Shown here one piece after another: positions 51,045 to 60,160 of a stretch of DNA of 64,000 bases. Numbering within the stretch: the stretch's first letter is position 1; each line of letters opens with the position of its first letter. This DNA comes from Nocardioides sp. Root122 (GTDB lineage Bacteria; Actinomycetota; Actinomycetes; Propionibacteriales; Nocardioidaceae). Location: assembly GCF_001425025.1 (NCBI RefSeq), contig NZ_LMDE01000014.1, positions 124,001-188,000 on the forward strand. The letters run 5' to 3'. A model generated the notes under the pieces. That model was not told the origin of the DNA and searched no databases. It saw only the letters and a program-made list of their open reading frames with translations. Both the position numbers and the translations under genes were made by a program.

Positions 51045-51105
51045 GCACGTGCGGCGGATGTTGCCGCCGTGCGGCCCGGCGAGGGGCCAGAACCGCCACA
51101 CGTGT
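51045..51105. repeat. 61-bp palindrome, family R copy 3
   Basis: Ends are GCACGTGC (left) and ACACGTGT (right). The right arm GGGGCCAGAACCGCCACACG closely matches copies 1 and 2. The left arm has diverged after GCACGTGCGGCGG. It shares its 8-bp right end with copy 4. Confidence 0.75.
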
Positions 51106-51158
51106 CCGGGTTCTTGCCCTCAGGACTGCCGTCCGAGGGCGAGCTCTCGGACACGTGT
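51098..51158. repeat. 61-bp palindrome, family R copy 4 (diverged)
   Basis: Both ends are ACACGTGT and the arms pair as CCACACGTGTCCG (13 bp from 51096) plus an inner GCCCTC/GAGGGC. The interior does not resemble copies 1-3, but the length and terminal CACGTG are the same. It ends two bases before the complement of the MFS stop codon and starts within copy 3. Confidence 0.65.
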
Positions 51159-51160
51159 GG

Positions 51161-52432
51161 TCAGGCGGCGACCGGGCGCGTCACCCGGTAGCGGACGAAC
51201 GCCGGTACGGCGAGCGCGGCGAGGACCGTGAAGACCACCACGAGCACGCCGCCGCCGGCCGCGGCGACGGCGGCGCCGGTCGCGGCCGCGGTCGCGCCGT
51301 GGGCCACGTCGGCGACGCGCGGACCACCGGCGACCACGACGATGAAGATGCCCTGGAGGCGGCCGCGGACCGAGTCGTCGGCGGCGGCCTGCAGCATCGA
51401 CGTACGGAACGCGGCGGACGCCATGTCGGCGGCACCGCCGATCGCGAGCATCAGCACGGCGACGCCGAGCATCACGGCGGGCGCGAGCGAGGCCAGCATG
51501 GCCGCGACGCCGAAGCCGAGCATGGCCAGCCCCCAGACGACGATGGCGACCATCACGGCGAGTCCCTGCCGCTCGACGCGCGAGACCCAACCGGACAGCA
51601 CGCCGCCGACGACGGCGCCGGCCGGGATCGCGGCGAAGAGGAGGGCGAAGGCCAGACCGCCCTCGGCGGGGCCGCCGAAGTCGACGTCGGCCATCTCCGG
51701 GAAGAGGGCGCGCGGCATGCCGAAGACCATCGCGATGATGTCCACGACGAACGACATCATCAGCACCGGCTGGGTCCGGAGGTAGCGGAAGCCGTCGACG
51801 ACGGCGCCGATGCCGGGCGTGACCGTCGCTCCCATCACCGGCAGCGCGGGCAGCCCGACGACGGCGCCGAGGGTGGCGAAGAGGGTGATCGTGTCGACGA
51901 GGTAGAGCCACGAGAAGCCGACCAGCGGGATGAGCGCCCCGCCGACCATCGGGCCGGCGATGCCGCCGGCCTGCATGACCGTCATGTTCAGCGAGTTCGC
52001 CGCCGGCAGCAGGTCGGCCGGCAGCAGGCGCGGCAGCAGGGCCGAGCGCGTCGGCTGGTTCACCGCGAAGAAGGCCTGCTGGACCGAGAACAGCCCGAGC
52101 AGCAGCCACACGTCCTCGGCGCCGAGAGCCGCCTGGAGCCAGAAGCCCGCGCTGGTGACGATCAGCCCGACGGTGGTGATCATCAGCAACGTACGACGGT
52201 CGAAGACGTCGGCGAGCGCACCGCCCCACAGCCCGAAGACGACGAGCGGCACCAGGCCGAAGACGCCGGTGAGCCCGACGTAGGCCGACGAGCCGGTGAT
52301 GGCGTAGATCTGGGCGGGCACCGCGACGACGGTCAGCTGCGCGCCGACGACCGTGACGATGTTGGCCAGCCACAGCCGCTTGAAGTGCGGGTTGGCGAGG
52401 GGACGGGTGTCCGCCAGCAGTCGCCTCTCCAC
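51161..52432 (-). CDS. MFS transporter, DHA3/EntS-like
   Basis: A 423-residue, 12-helix major facilitator. Motif A-like GGALADVFDRRTLL follows helix 2, and NQPTRSALLPRLLP near residue 105 is typical of the DHA3 group that includes enterobactin exporter EntS and macrolide exporters. Substrate unknown. GTG start with TAGCCT six bases upstream (leaderless). The stop codon abuts the family R palindrome, probably its terminator. Confidence 0.9.
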   Translation of the reverse strand: MERRLLADTRPLANPHFKRLWLANIVTVVGAQLTVVAVPAQIYAITGSSAYVGLTGVFGLVPLVVFGLWGGALADVFDRRTLLMITTVGLIVTSAGFWLQAALGAEDVWLLLGLFSVQQAFFAVNQPTRSALLPRLLPADLLPAANSLNMTVMQAGGIAGPMVGGALIPLVGFSWLYLVDTITLFATLGAVVGLPALPVMGATVTPGIGAVVDGFRYLRTQPVLMMSFVVDIIAMVFGMPRALFPEMADVDFGGPAEGGLAFALLFAAIPAGAVVGGVLSGWVSRVERQGLAVMVAIVVWGLAMLGFGVAAMLASLAPAVMLGVAVLMLAIGGAADMASAAFRTSMLQAAADDSVRGRLQGIFIVVVAGGPRVADVAHGATAAATGAAVAAAGGGVLVVVFTVLAALAVPAFVRYRVTRPVAA

Positions 52433-52484
52433 GTCGGCAGGCTAGGTCACCGTGGCGCTGCCTCCCGCGCCAGGTCCACGGGCA

Positions 52485-52964
52485 CTACTTCGACGAGACC
52501 TGGTCGCCCCAGGCGGCCCGGGCGCCGGAGTCGCCGACCCGGTAGACCTGCACGGACGTGGCCAGGGCAGCGACCACCGCCAGCACCGCGACGGTACGGA
52601 CGACGCCGGCGCTCGCCGTGCGCGCCGAGCCGACAGCACCCGTGGTGAGGCTGCGGCGGTCGAGCCACCACAACGCTGCCGCGAGCAGGAGCATCGGGAT
52701 CGCGAACCAGATCAGCTGGTCGCCGAGCTCGGCGTGCTCGCCCGGGTTGCCGACGCGCTCCTCCAGCGCCTCGCCGCTGGAGGTCGCGACCGGGAGCAGC
52801 GCGGTCGCCACGGCCGTGCACCCCACCACGAGCAGGCCGTAGGGGCGCCGCCACGCCGGACGCACGGCGATCGCGATGGTGCCGAGGGTCGCGAGCGGGA
52901 GCAGGACGACGACAGCGTGGACGACCAGCGGGTGGACCGGCAGGCCGTTGATGAGATCGAACAT
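52485..52964 (-). CDS. DUF2231 membrane protein
   Basis: A 159-residue protein with four hydrophobic helices. The N-terminal INGLPVHPLVVHAVVVLLPLA is the DUF2231 signature, with two histidines that could bind metal or haem. Function is unknown; relatives often sit near cytochrome or redox genes, not seen here. The ATG follows TAGCGT by seven bases. Divergent from the response regulator. Confidence 0.85.
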   Translation of the reverse strand: MFDLINGLPVHPLVVHAVVVLLPLATLGTIAIAVRPAWRRPYGLLVVGCTAVATALLPVATSSGEALEERVGNPGEHAELGDQLIWFAIPMLLLAAALWWLDRRSLTTGAVGSARTASAGVVRTVAVLAVVAALATSVQVYRVGDSGARAAWGDQVSSK

Positions 52965-53025
52965 GTCCGCGACGCTAGGGCCACCGACCTGCACGCCACC
53001 TGACTGCCCACGTGCCCAGCCGCTG

Positions 53026-53057
53026 TCAGGCTGTGTGCAGGAAGCGCGTGGCACGGT
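53026..53057 (+). promoter_or_regulatory. response-regulator-type promoter of the two-component operon
   Basis: The motif TCAGGCTGTGTGCAGG (imperfect direct repeat, 53026-53041) is followed after exactly 10 bases by the -10 box CACGGT. The same arrangement, TCAGGTTGTCGGCAGG-N10-CACGCT, occurs at 55117-55148. Shared structure at both ends of the operon suggests binding by its own response regulator. Confidence 0.6.
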
Positions 53058-53095
53058 GGAGGCGTGACCCGTACGACCGGAACGAGGACCCAGGC

Positions 53096-53761
53096 ATGGC
53101 GCGGGTAGGGCTCTGCGAGGACGACTCCACGATCCGCCGTGTCGTCGGTGACGCCATGCAGTTCGCGGGGCACGAGGTGGTGGCCGCCCACGACGGCGGT
53201 GAGGCGCTGAGGCTGTTCGTCGCGGACGACGACCTCGACGTCCTCATCCTCGACATCGGGCTCCCCGACGCCGACGGCCGTGACGTGTGCCAAGCGCTGC
53301 GTTCCGCCGGCCAGCCCGCGCCCGTCCTCTTCCTGACGGCGCTCGGCGCGGTGCACGAGCGGCTGGCCGGCTTCAGCGCGGGCGCGGACGACTACCTCGC
53401 CAAGCCCTTCGACGTCCGCGAGCTCATCGCGCGCGTGGAGGCGCTCGCGAAGCGGGGCCGCCTGGTCGTGGCGGCCGCACCCACCGACCTGGTGCTCGAC
53501 CCCGCCCGGCACTCGGTGGCCTGCAACGGCCGGGAGGCGATGCTGACGCCCACCGAGTACCGGATGCTCGCGGCGATCACCTCGCGTCCGGGAGAGGTCG
53601 TACGCCGTCGGGCGGTCGTCGCGGCGGCCTGGCCGGAGGGCGGGATCGTCAACGACAACACCGTCGACTCCTACGTCCGCCGGATCCGGGTGAAGCTCCG
53701 CGAGGTCGACTCACCCCTGGAGCTCACCACGGTGCGCGGCGTCGGCTACACACTGAGGTGA
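53096..53761 (+). CDS. response regulator, OmpR/PhoB type
   Basis: A 221-residue regulator. The receiver domain has CEDDS at the N-terminus, phospho-acceptor Asp in LILDIGLPDADG near residue 50 and the conserved Lys in DYLAKPFD near 101. The C-terminal winged helix has LTPTEYRMLAAI and DNTVDSYVRRIRVKL. An autoregulatory site lies upstream. The last base of its stop codon is the first of the kinase start codon. Confidence 0.94.
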   Translation: MARVGLCEDDSTIRRVVGDAMQFAGHEVVAAHDGGEALRLFVADDDLDVLILDIGLPDADGRDVCQALRSAGQPAPVLFLTALGAVHERLAGFSAGADDYLAKPFDVRELIARVEALAKRGRLVVAAAPTDLVLDPARHSVACNGREAMLTPTEYRMLAAITSRPGEVVRRRAVVAAAWPEGGIVNDNTVDSYVRRIRVKLREVDSPLELTTVRGVGYTLR

Positions 53762-55113
53762 TGGACGAGGACGAGGACCTGGACGGGCTCCCGGCCGGCC
53801 GGCTGCGCCGGCTCGCGCCGCGGTCCTTCCGTGCCTCGATCGTGGCCTCGACGGTCGGGCTGATGACGGTGGCGATGGTCCTGGTGGTCCTCGGCATCCA
53901 GGTCGTCCTGGAGTACGCCGCCCAGCGGGACATCGAGCAGGTGCTCGCGGACCGCTCGCAGGCGATGGTGGGGGTCCTCCAGCAGGCCTCGACCGACCGG
54001 CTCACCGTCCCGGACGAGGCGCTGCAGCCCGGGATGGTGGTCTACGACGCGTCGGGCGCCCGGGTCGCGGGGTCGGTGGCCAGCGAGGTGCGCGCCGCCG
54101 CCGATCGGCTCGCGACCACGGACGAGGTGCGCACGGTGAGCGGTGCCGAGGACGACGACCGCCTGCTCGCCACCCCCTTCACCACGGCCGGGGGCGACAC
54201 CGGGGTGCTGGTCGTCAGCCAGGAGACCGCACCCTACGAGCGCTCCGAGCTCTACGCCCTCCTCGCCGCGACCGTCCTGGGTGTGCTGGTCGTCGCCGCG
54301 ACCGCCTTCATGGCGCTGCGGGTGACCACCCAGGCCCTGCGTCCGGTCGCGGTCATGGCCGACCGGGCCGCCGACTGGAGCGAGCACGACCTCTCGCACC
54401 GCTTCGCCCTCGGCCCACCGACCAACGAGCTGGCCGCGCTCGGCGGAACGCTCGACGCGCTGCTCGACCGGGTGGCGTCGGCGATCCGCTCGGAGCAGCG
54501 GCTGACCTCCGAGCTCGCGCACGAGCTCCGCACACCGCTCACCGGGATCCAGGGCACGGCCGACCTCGCGCTGCTGCGCGGGGTGTCGGACCCCCGCGTG
54601 CGCGATGACCTCGAGCAGATCTCGGCGTCCGCGCGGGAGATGGGCGCGGTGATCACCACGCTGCTCGACCTCGCCCGGGACGGTACGACGTCGGGGCGCG
54701 AGCAGTGCCGCCTGGCCGACGTCGTGCCGACGCTGGTGACCGCGGTCGGTCGTGACCTCGCGGTCGTCGACCGGACCTCCCGGTCGACAGCGACGGTTGC
54801 CGCGCCGGCCGCACTGGTCACCCGAGCTGTCTCGCCGCTGGTGGACAACGCCTCGCGGCACGCGCGCTCGACGGTCGTGCTCGAGGCGACCGACCACCCC
54901 GACCACGTCGAGCTGGTGGTCCGCGACGACGGTGACGGCGTCGCCCCGGAGGTCCGCGACAGCCTCTTCGAGCCGGGCGTGTCCCACGACGGCGGCGGTG
55001 CCGGCCTCGGCCTGGGCATCGCCCGGCGGATCGCCCGCTCCCTCGGCGGCGAGGTCACGCTCGGCCCGGACCCGGGTGGCGCGGTCTTCGTCGTCCGGCT
55101 GCCGCGTCGCTGA
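53761..55113 (+). CDS. sensor histidine kinase, OmpR-partner type
   Basis: A 450-residue kinase. Two membrane helices (about residues 25-48 and 165-187) enclose a periplasmic domain of about 115 residues. HAMP follows, then the HisKA box ELAHELRTPLTGIQG (His near 260) and a HATPase domain with DNASRHAR, DDGDGVAPE and GAGLGLGIARRIARSLGG. All catalytic elements are intact. It pairs with the preceding regulator. Confidence 0.94.
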   Translation: MDEDEDLDGLPAGRLRRLAPRSFRASIVASTVGLMTVAMVLVVLGIQVVLEYAAQRDIEQVLADRSQAMVGVLQQASTDRLTVPDEALQPGMVVYDASGARVAGSVASEVRAAADRLATTDEVRTVSGAEDDDRLLATPFTTAGGDTGVLVVSQETAPYERSELYALLAATVLGVLVVAATAFMALRVTTQALRPVAVMADRAADWSEHDLSHRFALGPPTNELAALGGTLDALLDRVASAIRSEQRLTSELAHELRTPLTGIQGTADLALLRGVSDPRVRDDLEQISASAREMGAVITTLLDLARDGTTSGREQCRLADVVPTLVTAVGRDLAVVDRTSRSTATVAAPAALVTRAVSPLVDNASRHARSTVVLEATDHPDHVELVVRDDGDGVAPEVRDSLFEPGVSHDGGGAGLGLGIARRIARSLGGEVTLGPDPGGAVFVVRLPRR

Positions 55114-55116
55114 CAG

Positions 55117-55148
55117 TCAGGTTGTCGGCAGGTGGGACGCGCCACGCT
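55117..55148 (+). promoter_or_regulatory. second response-regulator-type promoter
   Basis: TCAGGTTGTCGGCAGG is followed after 10 bases by CACGCT, an exact match in layout to the promoter ahead of the response regulator gene. Transcription would start at about 55155, inside the left arm of a strong hairpin. It lies directly after the kinase stop codon. Confidence 0.55.
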
Positions 55149-55150
55149 GG

Positions 55151-55193
55151 TGGTGAGCGGGCCCGCATCCCCCCGTGGCGGGCCCGCTCACCA
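55151..55193. terminator. 16-bp perfect hairpin after the kinase gene
   Basis: Arms TGGTGAGCGGGCCCGC and its complement enclose an 11-base C-rich loop. The stem is perfect and very GC-rich. It probably terminates the two-component operon, but also lies at the predicted 5' end of any transcript from the adjacent promoter. Confidence 0.65.
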
Positions 55194-55230
55194 GCACGAC
55201 TCGTGGGGTGGTGCGGGAGGCGGCCTGCGC

Positions 55231-55458
55231 GTGCTGATCGCCCAGGACGACGTACGCCTCTTGGCACTGCTGGTGCAGGCACTGACCGAAGCGGGCTGGG
55301 ACGTCGAGGCAGCCCTCGTCGAGCACCTGGTCGGCCGGACGGGCGGCGAGCTGCGGCTGTGCCACGGCGGCCACCACGTCACGACGGGGACCTCCGCCGA
55401 CGTGCCCTGCCAGCACGACGAACGGATGACGGCGACGGTGCTCGTGCCGCTCGGGTAG
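55231..55458 (+). pseudogene. remnant of a second two-component pair (receiver start joined to kinase end)
   Basis: A 75-codon frame with GGGAGG ahead of a GTG. The first 25 residues (VLIAQDDVRLLALLVQALTE, then AGWDVEA) match the beginning of an OmpR-type receiver domain but stop before the phospho-acceptor. The rest (VEHLVGRTGGELRL...TATVLVPLG) matches the last part of a histidine kinase ATPase domain. A deletion of the sequence between would give exactly this fusion. It should have no enzymatic activity; a short peptide may still be made. Confidence 0.65.
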
Positions 55459-55462
55459 CGGC

Positions 55463-55495
55463 TTCATCGTCCCTTCATCGTCGGATTCCTACGGT
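55463..55495 (+). promoter_or_regulatory. promoter of the ABC operon with 11-bp direct repeats
   Basis: TTCATCG occurs twice, at 55463 and 55474, with the 11-bp period typical of OmpR/PhoB-type binding sites. The -10 box TACGGT (55490-55495) lies six bases before the ATG. The motif differs from that at 53026 and 55117, so a different regulator is implied, perhaps the one now deleted next door. Confidence 0.55.
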
Positions 55496-55501
55496 GCAGC
55501 C

Positions 55502-56454
<953 letters not shown>

Positions 56455-56458
<4 letters not shown>

Positions 56459-57327
56459 CCACCGCCACCCTCACCCGGCCCGAGCGCAGCGACGTGCGGG
56501 GCACCGCCGGCGGGGCCGGTCTCGGTGCCGCCGTCCGCTGGGAGGTGCGCAAGCTCCGCGCCCAGCTGCGGAGCAAGGCGCTCCTGCTCGGAGCGGTGAT
56601 CGCCCCGGTCGCGGTCGTCATCGTGGTCGGCGCCCAGTCGCGCCCGCCCAAGGACACGCTCTTCGGACGCTTCGCCACCGACAACGGCTTCGCCATGGCG
56701 CTGCTCGTGCTGGGCTTCGCCAGCCAGTGGATCCTGCCGCTCGTCACCGCGGTCGTGGCCGGCGACATCTTCGCCAGCGAGGACCAGCACGGCACCTGGA
56801 AGACCGTGCTCACCCGGTCGGTCAGCCGGTCACGACTGTTCTGGGCGAAGGTCGTCGTGGCCGTCGCGTTCGGGCTCCTCGCCCTCGTGCTGCTGGCCGC
56901 CGCGACCATCGGGGCGAGCCTGCTCCTCGTCGGGCACCAGCCGCTGCTGGGCCTGTCCGGACAGGTCATCGAGCCCCGCGCGGCGCTCGGGCTGGTGACA
57001 TGGAGCTGGGTCACGATGGCACCGCCGCTGGTCGCCTTCACCTGCCTGGCGCTGCTGTTCTCGGCCTGGTCGCGCAATGCCGCCGTCGGCATCGCCGGCC
57101 CGGTCGTGCTCGGGATGGTCATGCAGCTCGTCGGATCCCTCGGCGGCATCGAGGCCGTCCGCCCCTATCTGCTCACCACCCCCTTCGAGGCCTGGCACGG
57201 CCTCCTCGCGGAGCCCCGGTTCACCGGCCCGCTCCTGGACGGCCTGCTGACTAGCGCCGTCTGGAGCGTGGCCAGCCTGGCCGCCGCGTTCCTCGTCCTT
57301 CGCAACCGCGACATCACCGGAGGTTGA
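56455..57327 (+). CDS. ABC transporter permease, ABC-2 type
   Basis: A 290-residue membrane protein with six predicted helices, beginning with the cytoplasmic WEVRKLRAQLRSKALLLGA typical of ABC-2 permeases, then DIFASEDQHGTWKTVLTRSVSR between helices 2 and 3. It forms the channel with the upstream ATPase, presumably as a dimer, and exports an unknown compound. Start by ATGA overlap. Confidence 0.9.
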
Positions 57328-57329
57328 CC

Positions 57330-58112
57330 ATGCGCCGCTTCGTCATCAGTCTCATCGCCGCGATCGCCGTCGTGCTCGCGGTCGGGGGCGCCGTCGTCGC
57401 CGGGTCGGGCGGCAGCAGCACCGTCACCCGTGCCCGCCTCGAGCGCTCCCTGCCCACCGAGTTCGCGAACCTCTACGCCGCCCAGGCCACGCTCCTCGGA
57501 CACAAGGGCGTCACGCCTGCGTCGCTCGGCGCCACGGCGATGTGTGACAAGGGTGGCGCCGTCGAGCCCGACGTCGGTCCGGGCAGCAACTGGAACTGCC
57601 TGGTCAGCTGGACCGACCCGGACAACCCGATGCCCCCCGAGGGCTACGGCAAGTTCGAGCTCGACGTGCACACCAACGGCTGCTACACCGCCGGCGGTCC
57701 GAGCAAGCTCGTCGGCTACGCCACGTTGACCGACACGAAGGGACGCGAGGTGCCCAACCCGGTCTCCGAGTTCGACGGGTGCTTCGACCCGCAGGGTGAC
57801 GACACGGCCACCGGGGTCGAGTTCCCCTCGCTGCTCAACGTGACCACCACCGCACTGCGGCCCGACGCACAGCGCCACGTCTCCGTCCAGACCACGTGCG
57901 GCACCGGCGCCGGTGGCTGCCAGGGCGAGGTCACCGCGACCGCGGGCACGACCGACCTGGGCACCGTCCCGCTGCAGGTCGACGAGGAGCAGACCGCCAC
58001 GCTCGACTTCCCGAAGGCCGTCCCCGCCGGTGAGTCCGAGGTGACCTTCACCTTCCACGTCACGCAGGGCGTCGGCCCGTCGAAGCCGGTCACGTTGGAG
58101 ATGCCGGGCTGA
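57330..58112 (+). CDS. exported protein of the ABC operon, hypothetical
   Basis: A 260-residue protein with one N-terminal hydrophobic helix (residues 5-24) that is a signal peptide or anchor. The mature part has six or more cysteines (AMCDKGG, WNCLVSW, NGCYTAGG, DGCFDPQ, TTCGTGAGGCQG) and beta-sandwich character at the C-terminus. No family is recognised. The start has GGAGG at good spacing inside the permease 3' end. It may be the extracytoplasmic partner or substrate-related factor of this transporter. Confidence 0.78.
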   Translation: MRRFVISLIAAIAVVLAVGGAVVAGSGGSSTVTRARLERSLPTEFANLYAAQATLLGHKGVTPASLGATAMCDKGGAVEPDVGPGSNWNCLVSWTDPDNPMPPEGYGKFELDVHTNGCYTAGGPSKLVGYATLTDTKGREVPNPVSEFDGCFDPQGDDTATGVEFPSLLNVTTTALRPDAQRHVSVQTTCGTGAGGCQGEVTATAGTTDLGTVPLQVDEEQTATLDFPKAVPAGESEVTFTFHVTQGVGPSKPVTLEMPG

Positions 58113-58120
58113 GGCGCGCG

Positions 58121-58164
58121 AGGGGGATCCGTGGTCGAGCGGCTGGCTCGACCGTGGATCCCCT
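58121..58164. terminator. long hairpin after the ABC operon
   Basis: An inverted repeat of about 19 bp per arm (left arm AGGGGGATCC then GGTCGAGC) with a 5-base loop and one small mismatch. It lies between the ABC operon and the converging HAD gene, so it probably terminates both. Confidence 0.7.
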
Positions 58165-58182
58165 CCGCCCGACCGCGGTGCC

Positions 58183-58995
58183 TCAGGCCTCCTCGTCGGG
58201 GCGGAAGAGCTCACCCACCAGCTCCACGACGTCGGCGATGGAGTCGACGACGCGGGTCGGCCGGTAGGGGAAGTCCTCCACCTGGTGCCGTTCGGTGGCA
58301 CCGGTCGCGACGAGGATGGTGCGCAGGCCGGCCTCGAGGCCGCTGATGATGTCGGTGTCCATCCGGTCGCCGATCATCACCGTGGTCTCGGAGTGCGCCT
58401 CGAGCCGGTTGAGCGCGCTGCGCATCATCAGCGGGTTGGGCTTGCCGATGAAGTAGGGCTGGCGACCCGTCGCGGTGCTGATCAGCGCCGCCACCGACCC
58501 GGTCGCGGGGAGCATGCCCTGGGCGCTCGGCCCGCTCGGGTCGGGGTTGGTCGCGATGAACCGGGCTCCGGCGTTGACCAGGCGGATCGCCCGGGTGATC
58601 GCCTCGAACGAGTAGGTCCGGGTCTCGCCGAGCACGACGTAGTCCGGGTCCTGGTCGGTCATCACGTAGCCGACGTCGTGCACCGCCTGCGTCAGCCCCG
58701 ACTCGCCCACGACATACGCCGACCCGCCCGGGCGCTGCTCGTCGAGGAACTGGGCGGTCGCGAGGGCCGAGGTCCAGATCCGGTCCTCCGGCACGTCGAT
58801 GCCGCTGCTGCGGAGCAGCCGCACCCGCAGGTCGCGCGGGGTGAAGATCGAGTTGTTGGTGAGCACCAGGAACGGGATGTCCCGCTCCCGGAGGGCGGCG
58901 ATGAACTCCTTCGCACCCGGGATCGGGTCCTCCTCGCGGACGAGCACGCCGTCCATGTCGGTGAGCCAGGTGAGGACGGGTCGACGATCGGTCAC
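58183..58995 (-). CDS. HAD-IIA family phosphatase (NagD-like)
   Basis: A 270-residue hydrolase. Motif I WLTDMDGVLVREEDPIPGA near residue 10, motif II VLTNNSIFTPRDL near 45, motif III with GKPNPLMMRSAL near 185 and motif IV MIGDRMDTDIISGLEAG near 208, all as in NagD/p-nitrophenylphosphatases with a C2 cap. Substrate is probably a small phosphate ester. GTG start, leaderless with CACACT. Divergent from the YbaK-type gene. Confidence 0.92.
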   Translation of the reverse strand: MTDRRPVLTWLTDMDGVLVREEDPIPGAKEFIAALRERDIPFLVLTNNSIFTPRDLRVRLLRSSGIDVPEDRIWTSALATAQFLDEQRPGGSAYVVGESGLTQAVHDVGYVMTDQDPDYVVLGETRTYSFEAITRAIRLVNAGARFIATNPDPSGPSAQGMLPATGSVAALISTATGRQPYFIGKPNPLMMRSALNRLEAHSETTVMIGDRMDTDIISGLEAGLRTILVATGATERHQVEDFPYRPTRVVDSIADVVELVGELFRPDEEA

Positions 58996-59026
58996 AGGGA
59001 CAGTGTGACGGTCGTAGGCTCGAGCC

Positions 59027-59494
59027 GTGGACGAGGAGACTCCCGCGACCCGGGCCCTGGCCGCCTCCGGCATCGCGCACACGGTCACCCGGCACGGCCG
59101 CGTCGGCTCACTGGCCGAGGCGGCAGCGGTGCGCGGCGTGGACCCGTCGGCGGTCGTGAAGACCATGGTCGTGCGCCGCGGTGAGGGCGACCACCTCCTC
59201 GTGCTGGTGCCCGGTGACCGCCAGATCTCCTGGCCCAAGCTGCGCGCCCTGCTCGGCGTCAACCGGATCTCGATGCCGGACGCCGACGCCGCCCGCGAGG
59301 TCACCGGCTACGAGCGCGGCACGATCACGCCGTTCGGCGCGCAGGGCGACCTGCCGGTCGTCGCCGACGAGCGCCTGGTCGGGCGGACGATCTCGATCGG
59401 CGCGGGTGGCCACGGGGTGGCGGCGACGCTGGCGGCCGACGACGCGATCGCCCACCTCCAGGCGCAGGTCGCGGACGTCACCGAGCCCGCCTGA
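59027..59494 (+). CDS. YbaK-type aminoacyl-tRNA deacylase
   Basis: A 155-residue protein of the YbaK/ProX superfamily. The core is VVKTMVVRRGEGDHLLVLVPGDRQISWPKL with the active-site lysine near residue 45, and GYERGTITPFGAQGDLPVVAD with the GxxxPFG loop near 105. Members hydrolyse mischarged tRNA such as Cys-tRNA-Pro. GTG start, leaderless with TAGGCT. Confidence 0.9.
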   Translation: MDEETPATRALAASGIAHTVTRHGRVGSLAEAAAVRGVDPSAVVKTMVVRRGEGDHLLVLVPGDRQISWPKLRALLGVNRISMPDADAAREVTGYERGTITPFGAQGDLPVVADERLVGRTISIGAGGHGVAATLAADDAIAHLQAQVADVTEPA

Positions 59495-59546
59495 GCGGCG
59501 CGGCGCGGCACCTGGGCGAGTGGTCGAAGATCACACCCTTCAGGGA

Positions 59547-59575
59547 TTGGATCGTTCCAATGAAGTCGTCACACT
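59547..59575 (+). promoter_or_regulatory. promoter of the 79-residue gene
   Basis: TTGGAT and CACACT with a 17-base spacer, one of the few promoters here with a readable -35 element. An inverted repeat ATTGGA/TCCAAT overlaps the -35 element. A leader of about 25 bases with GAGGAG precedes the ATG. Confidence 0.6.
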
Positions 59576-59608
59576 GGAGGTACCGACGCTCATCCGAGGA
59601 GACCCGCC

Positions 59609-59848
59609 ATGCGTCTGATCGACGAGCTCAACGAGCTCCACGCCCACTACGCCCGCATGATCGAGGCCGCGATCGCCGCCGACGACCTGGTCCGGGCCGA
59701 CGCGTTCGCCCAGGCCTACGAGGACGAGGCCGTCCAGCTGATGGCCGAGCGCGAGGGGCTGACCCACCTGCTCCCGCTGCCCCGGTTCGGCACGCAGGAG
59801 AGCGCGTTCCGCAGCCGCGTCCGCCGCCTCGTGCACCGCGCCGCCTGA
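59609..59848 (+). CDS. small helical protein, hypothetical
   Basis: A 79-residue protein predicted to be mostly helical with an acidic first half (ELNELHAHYARMIEAAIAAD) and a basic C-terminus. It has a clear promoter and GAGGAG ribosome site, which support expression. No motif is recognised. A hairpin follows it. Confidence 0.7.
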   Translation: MRLIDELNELHAHYARMIEAAIAADDLVRADAFAQAYEDEAVQLMAEREGLTHLLPLPRFGTQESAFRSRVRRLVHRAA

Positions 59849-59886
59849 TCCCGCTCCCCGTCGCGGACGCCGGACCCGCAAATGAC

Positions 59887-59919
59887 GATCAGGCCGGCCC
59901 GCGAGGGACCGGCCTGATC
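59887..59919. terminator. bidirectional terminator between the small gene and tRNA-Ser
   Basis: Perfect 11-bp stem GATCAGGCCGG with its complement around an 11-base loop. On the minus strand it follows the tRNA and is trailed by GTCATTT; on the plus strand it follows the 79-residue gene. Confidence 0.75.
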
Positions 59920-59922
59920 GGC

Positions 59923-60012
59923 TGGCGGTGACGGAGGGATTTGAACCCTCGGTGGACTTGCGCCCACAAACGCTTTCGAGGCGTTCTCCTTAGGCCGCTC
60001 GGACACGTCACC
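59923..60012 (-). tRNA. tRNA-Ser (anticodon CGA)
   Basis: The acceptor stem GGTGACG pairs with CGTCACC, followed by discriminator G and an encoded CCA. The anticodon stem AACGC/GCGTT encloses the loop CTCGAAA, giving anticodon CGA, which reads UCG. A long variable arm and the T-loop GGTTCAAATCC are present, as expected for a class II serine tRNA of 90 bases including CCA. Confidence 0.95.
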
Positions 60013-60160
60013 GCGCCGAACGTTACCGGAGGGTGGTCCGCAGTCGAAAACCGCGGTGGTCCCACGAACTGGGCCGAGGCCGTGGTCAGGGAGCCCGCGC
60101 GAGGGTACGTTTCGGCGCACGCCTGTGCTCGCGCCGAGGCGCGTGCGGGAAGGAGGGGCT

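Noticed and set aside
59923..60012. tRNA-Ser as the attachment site of an integrated element
   Set aside because: No integrase, no direct repeat of the tRNA 3' end that I could find, and normal housekeeping genes on both sides.
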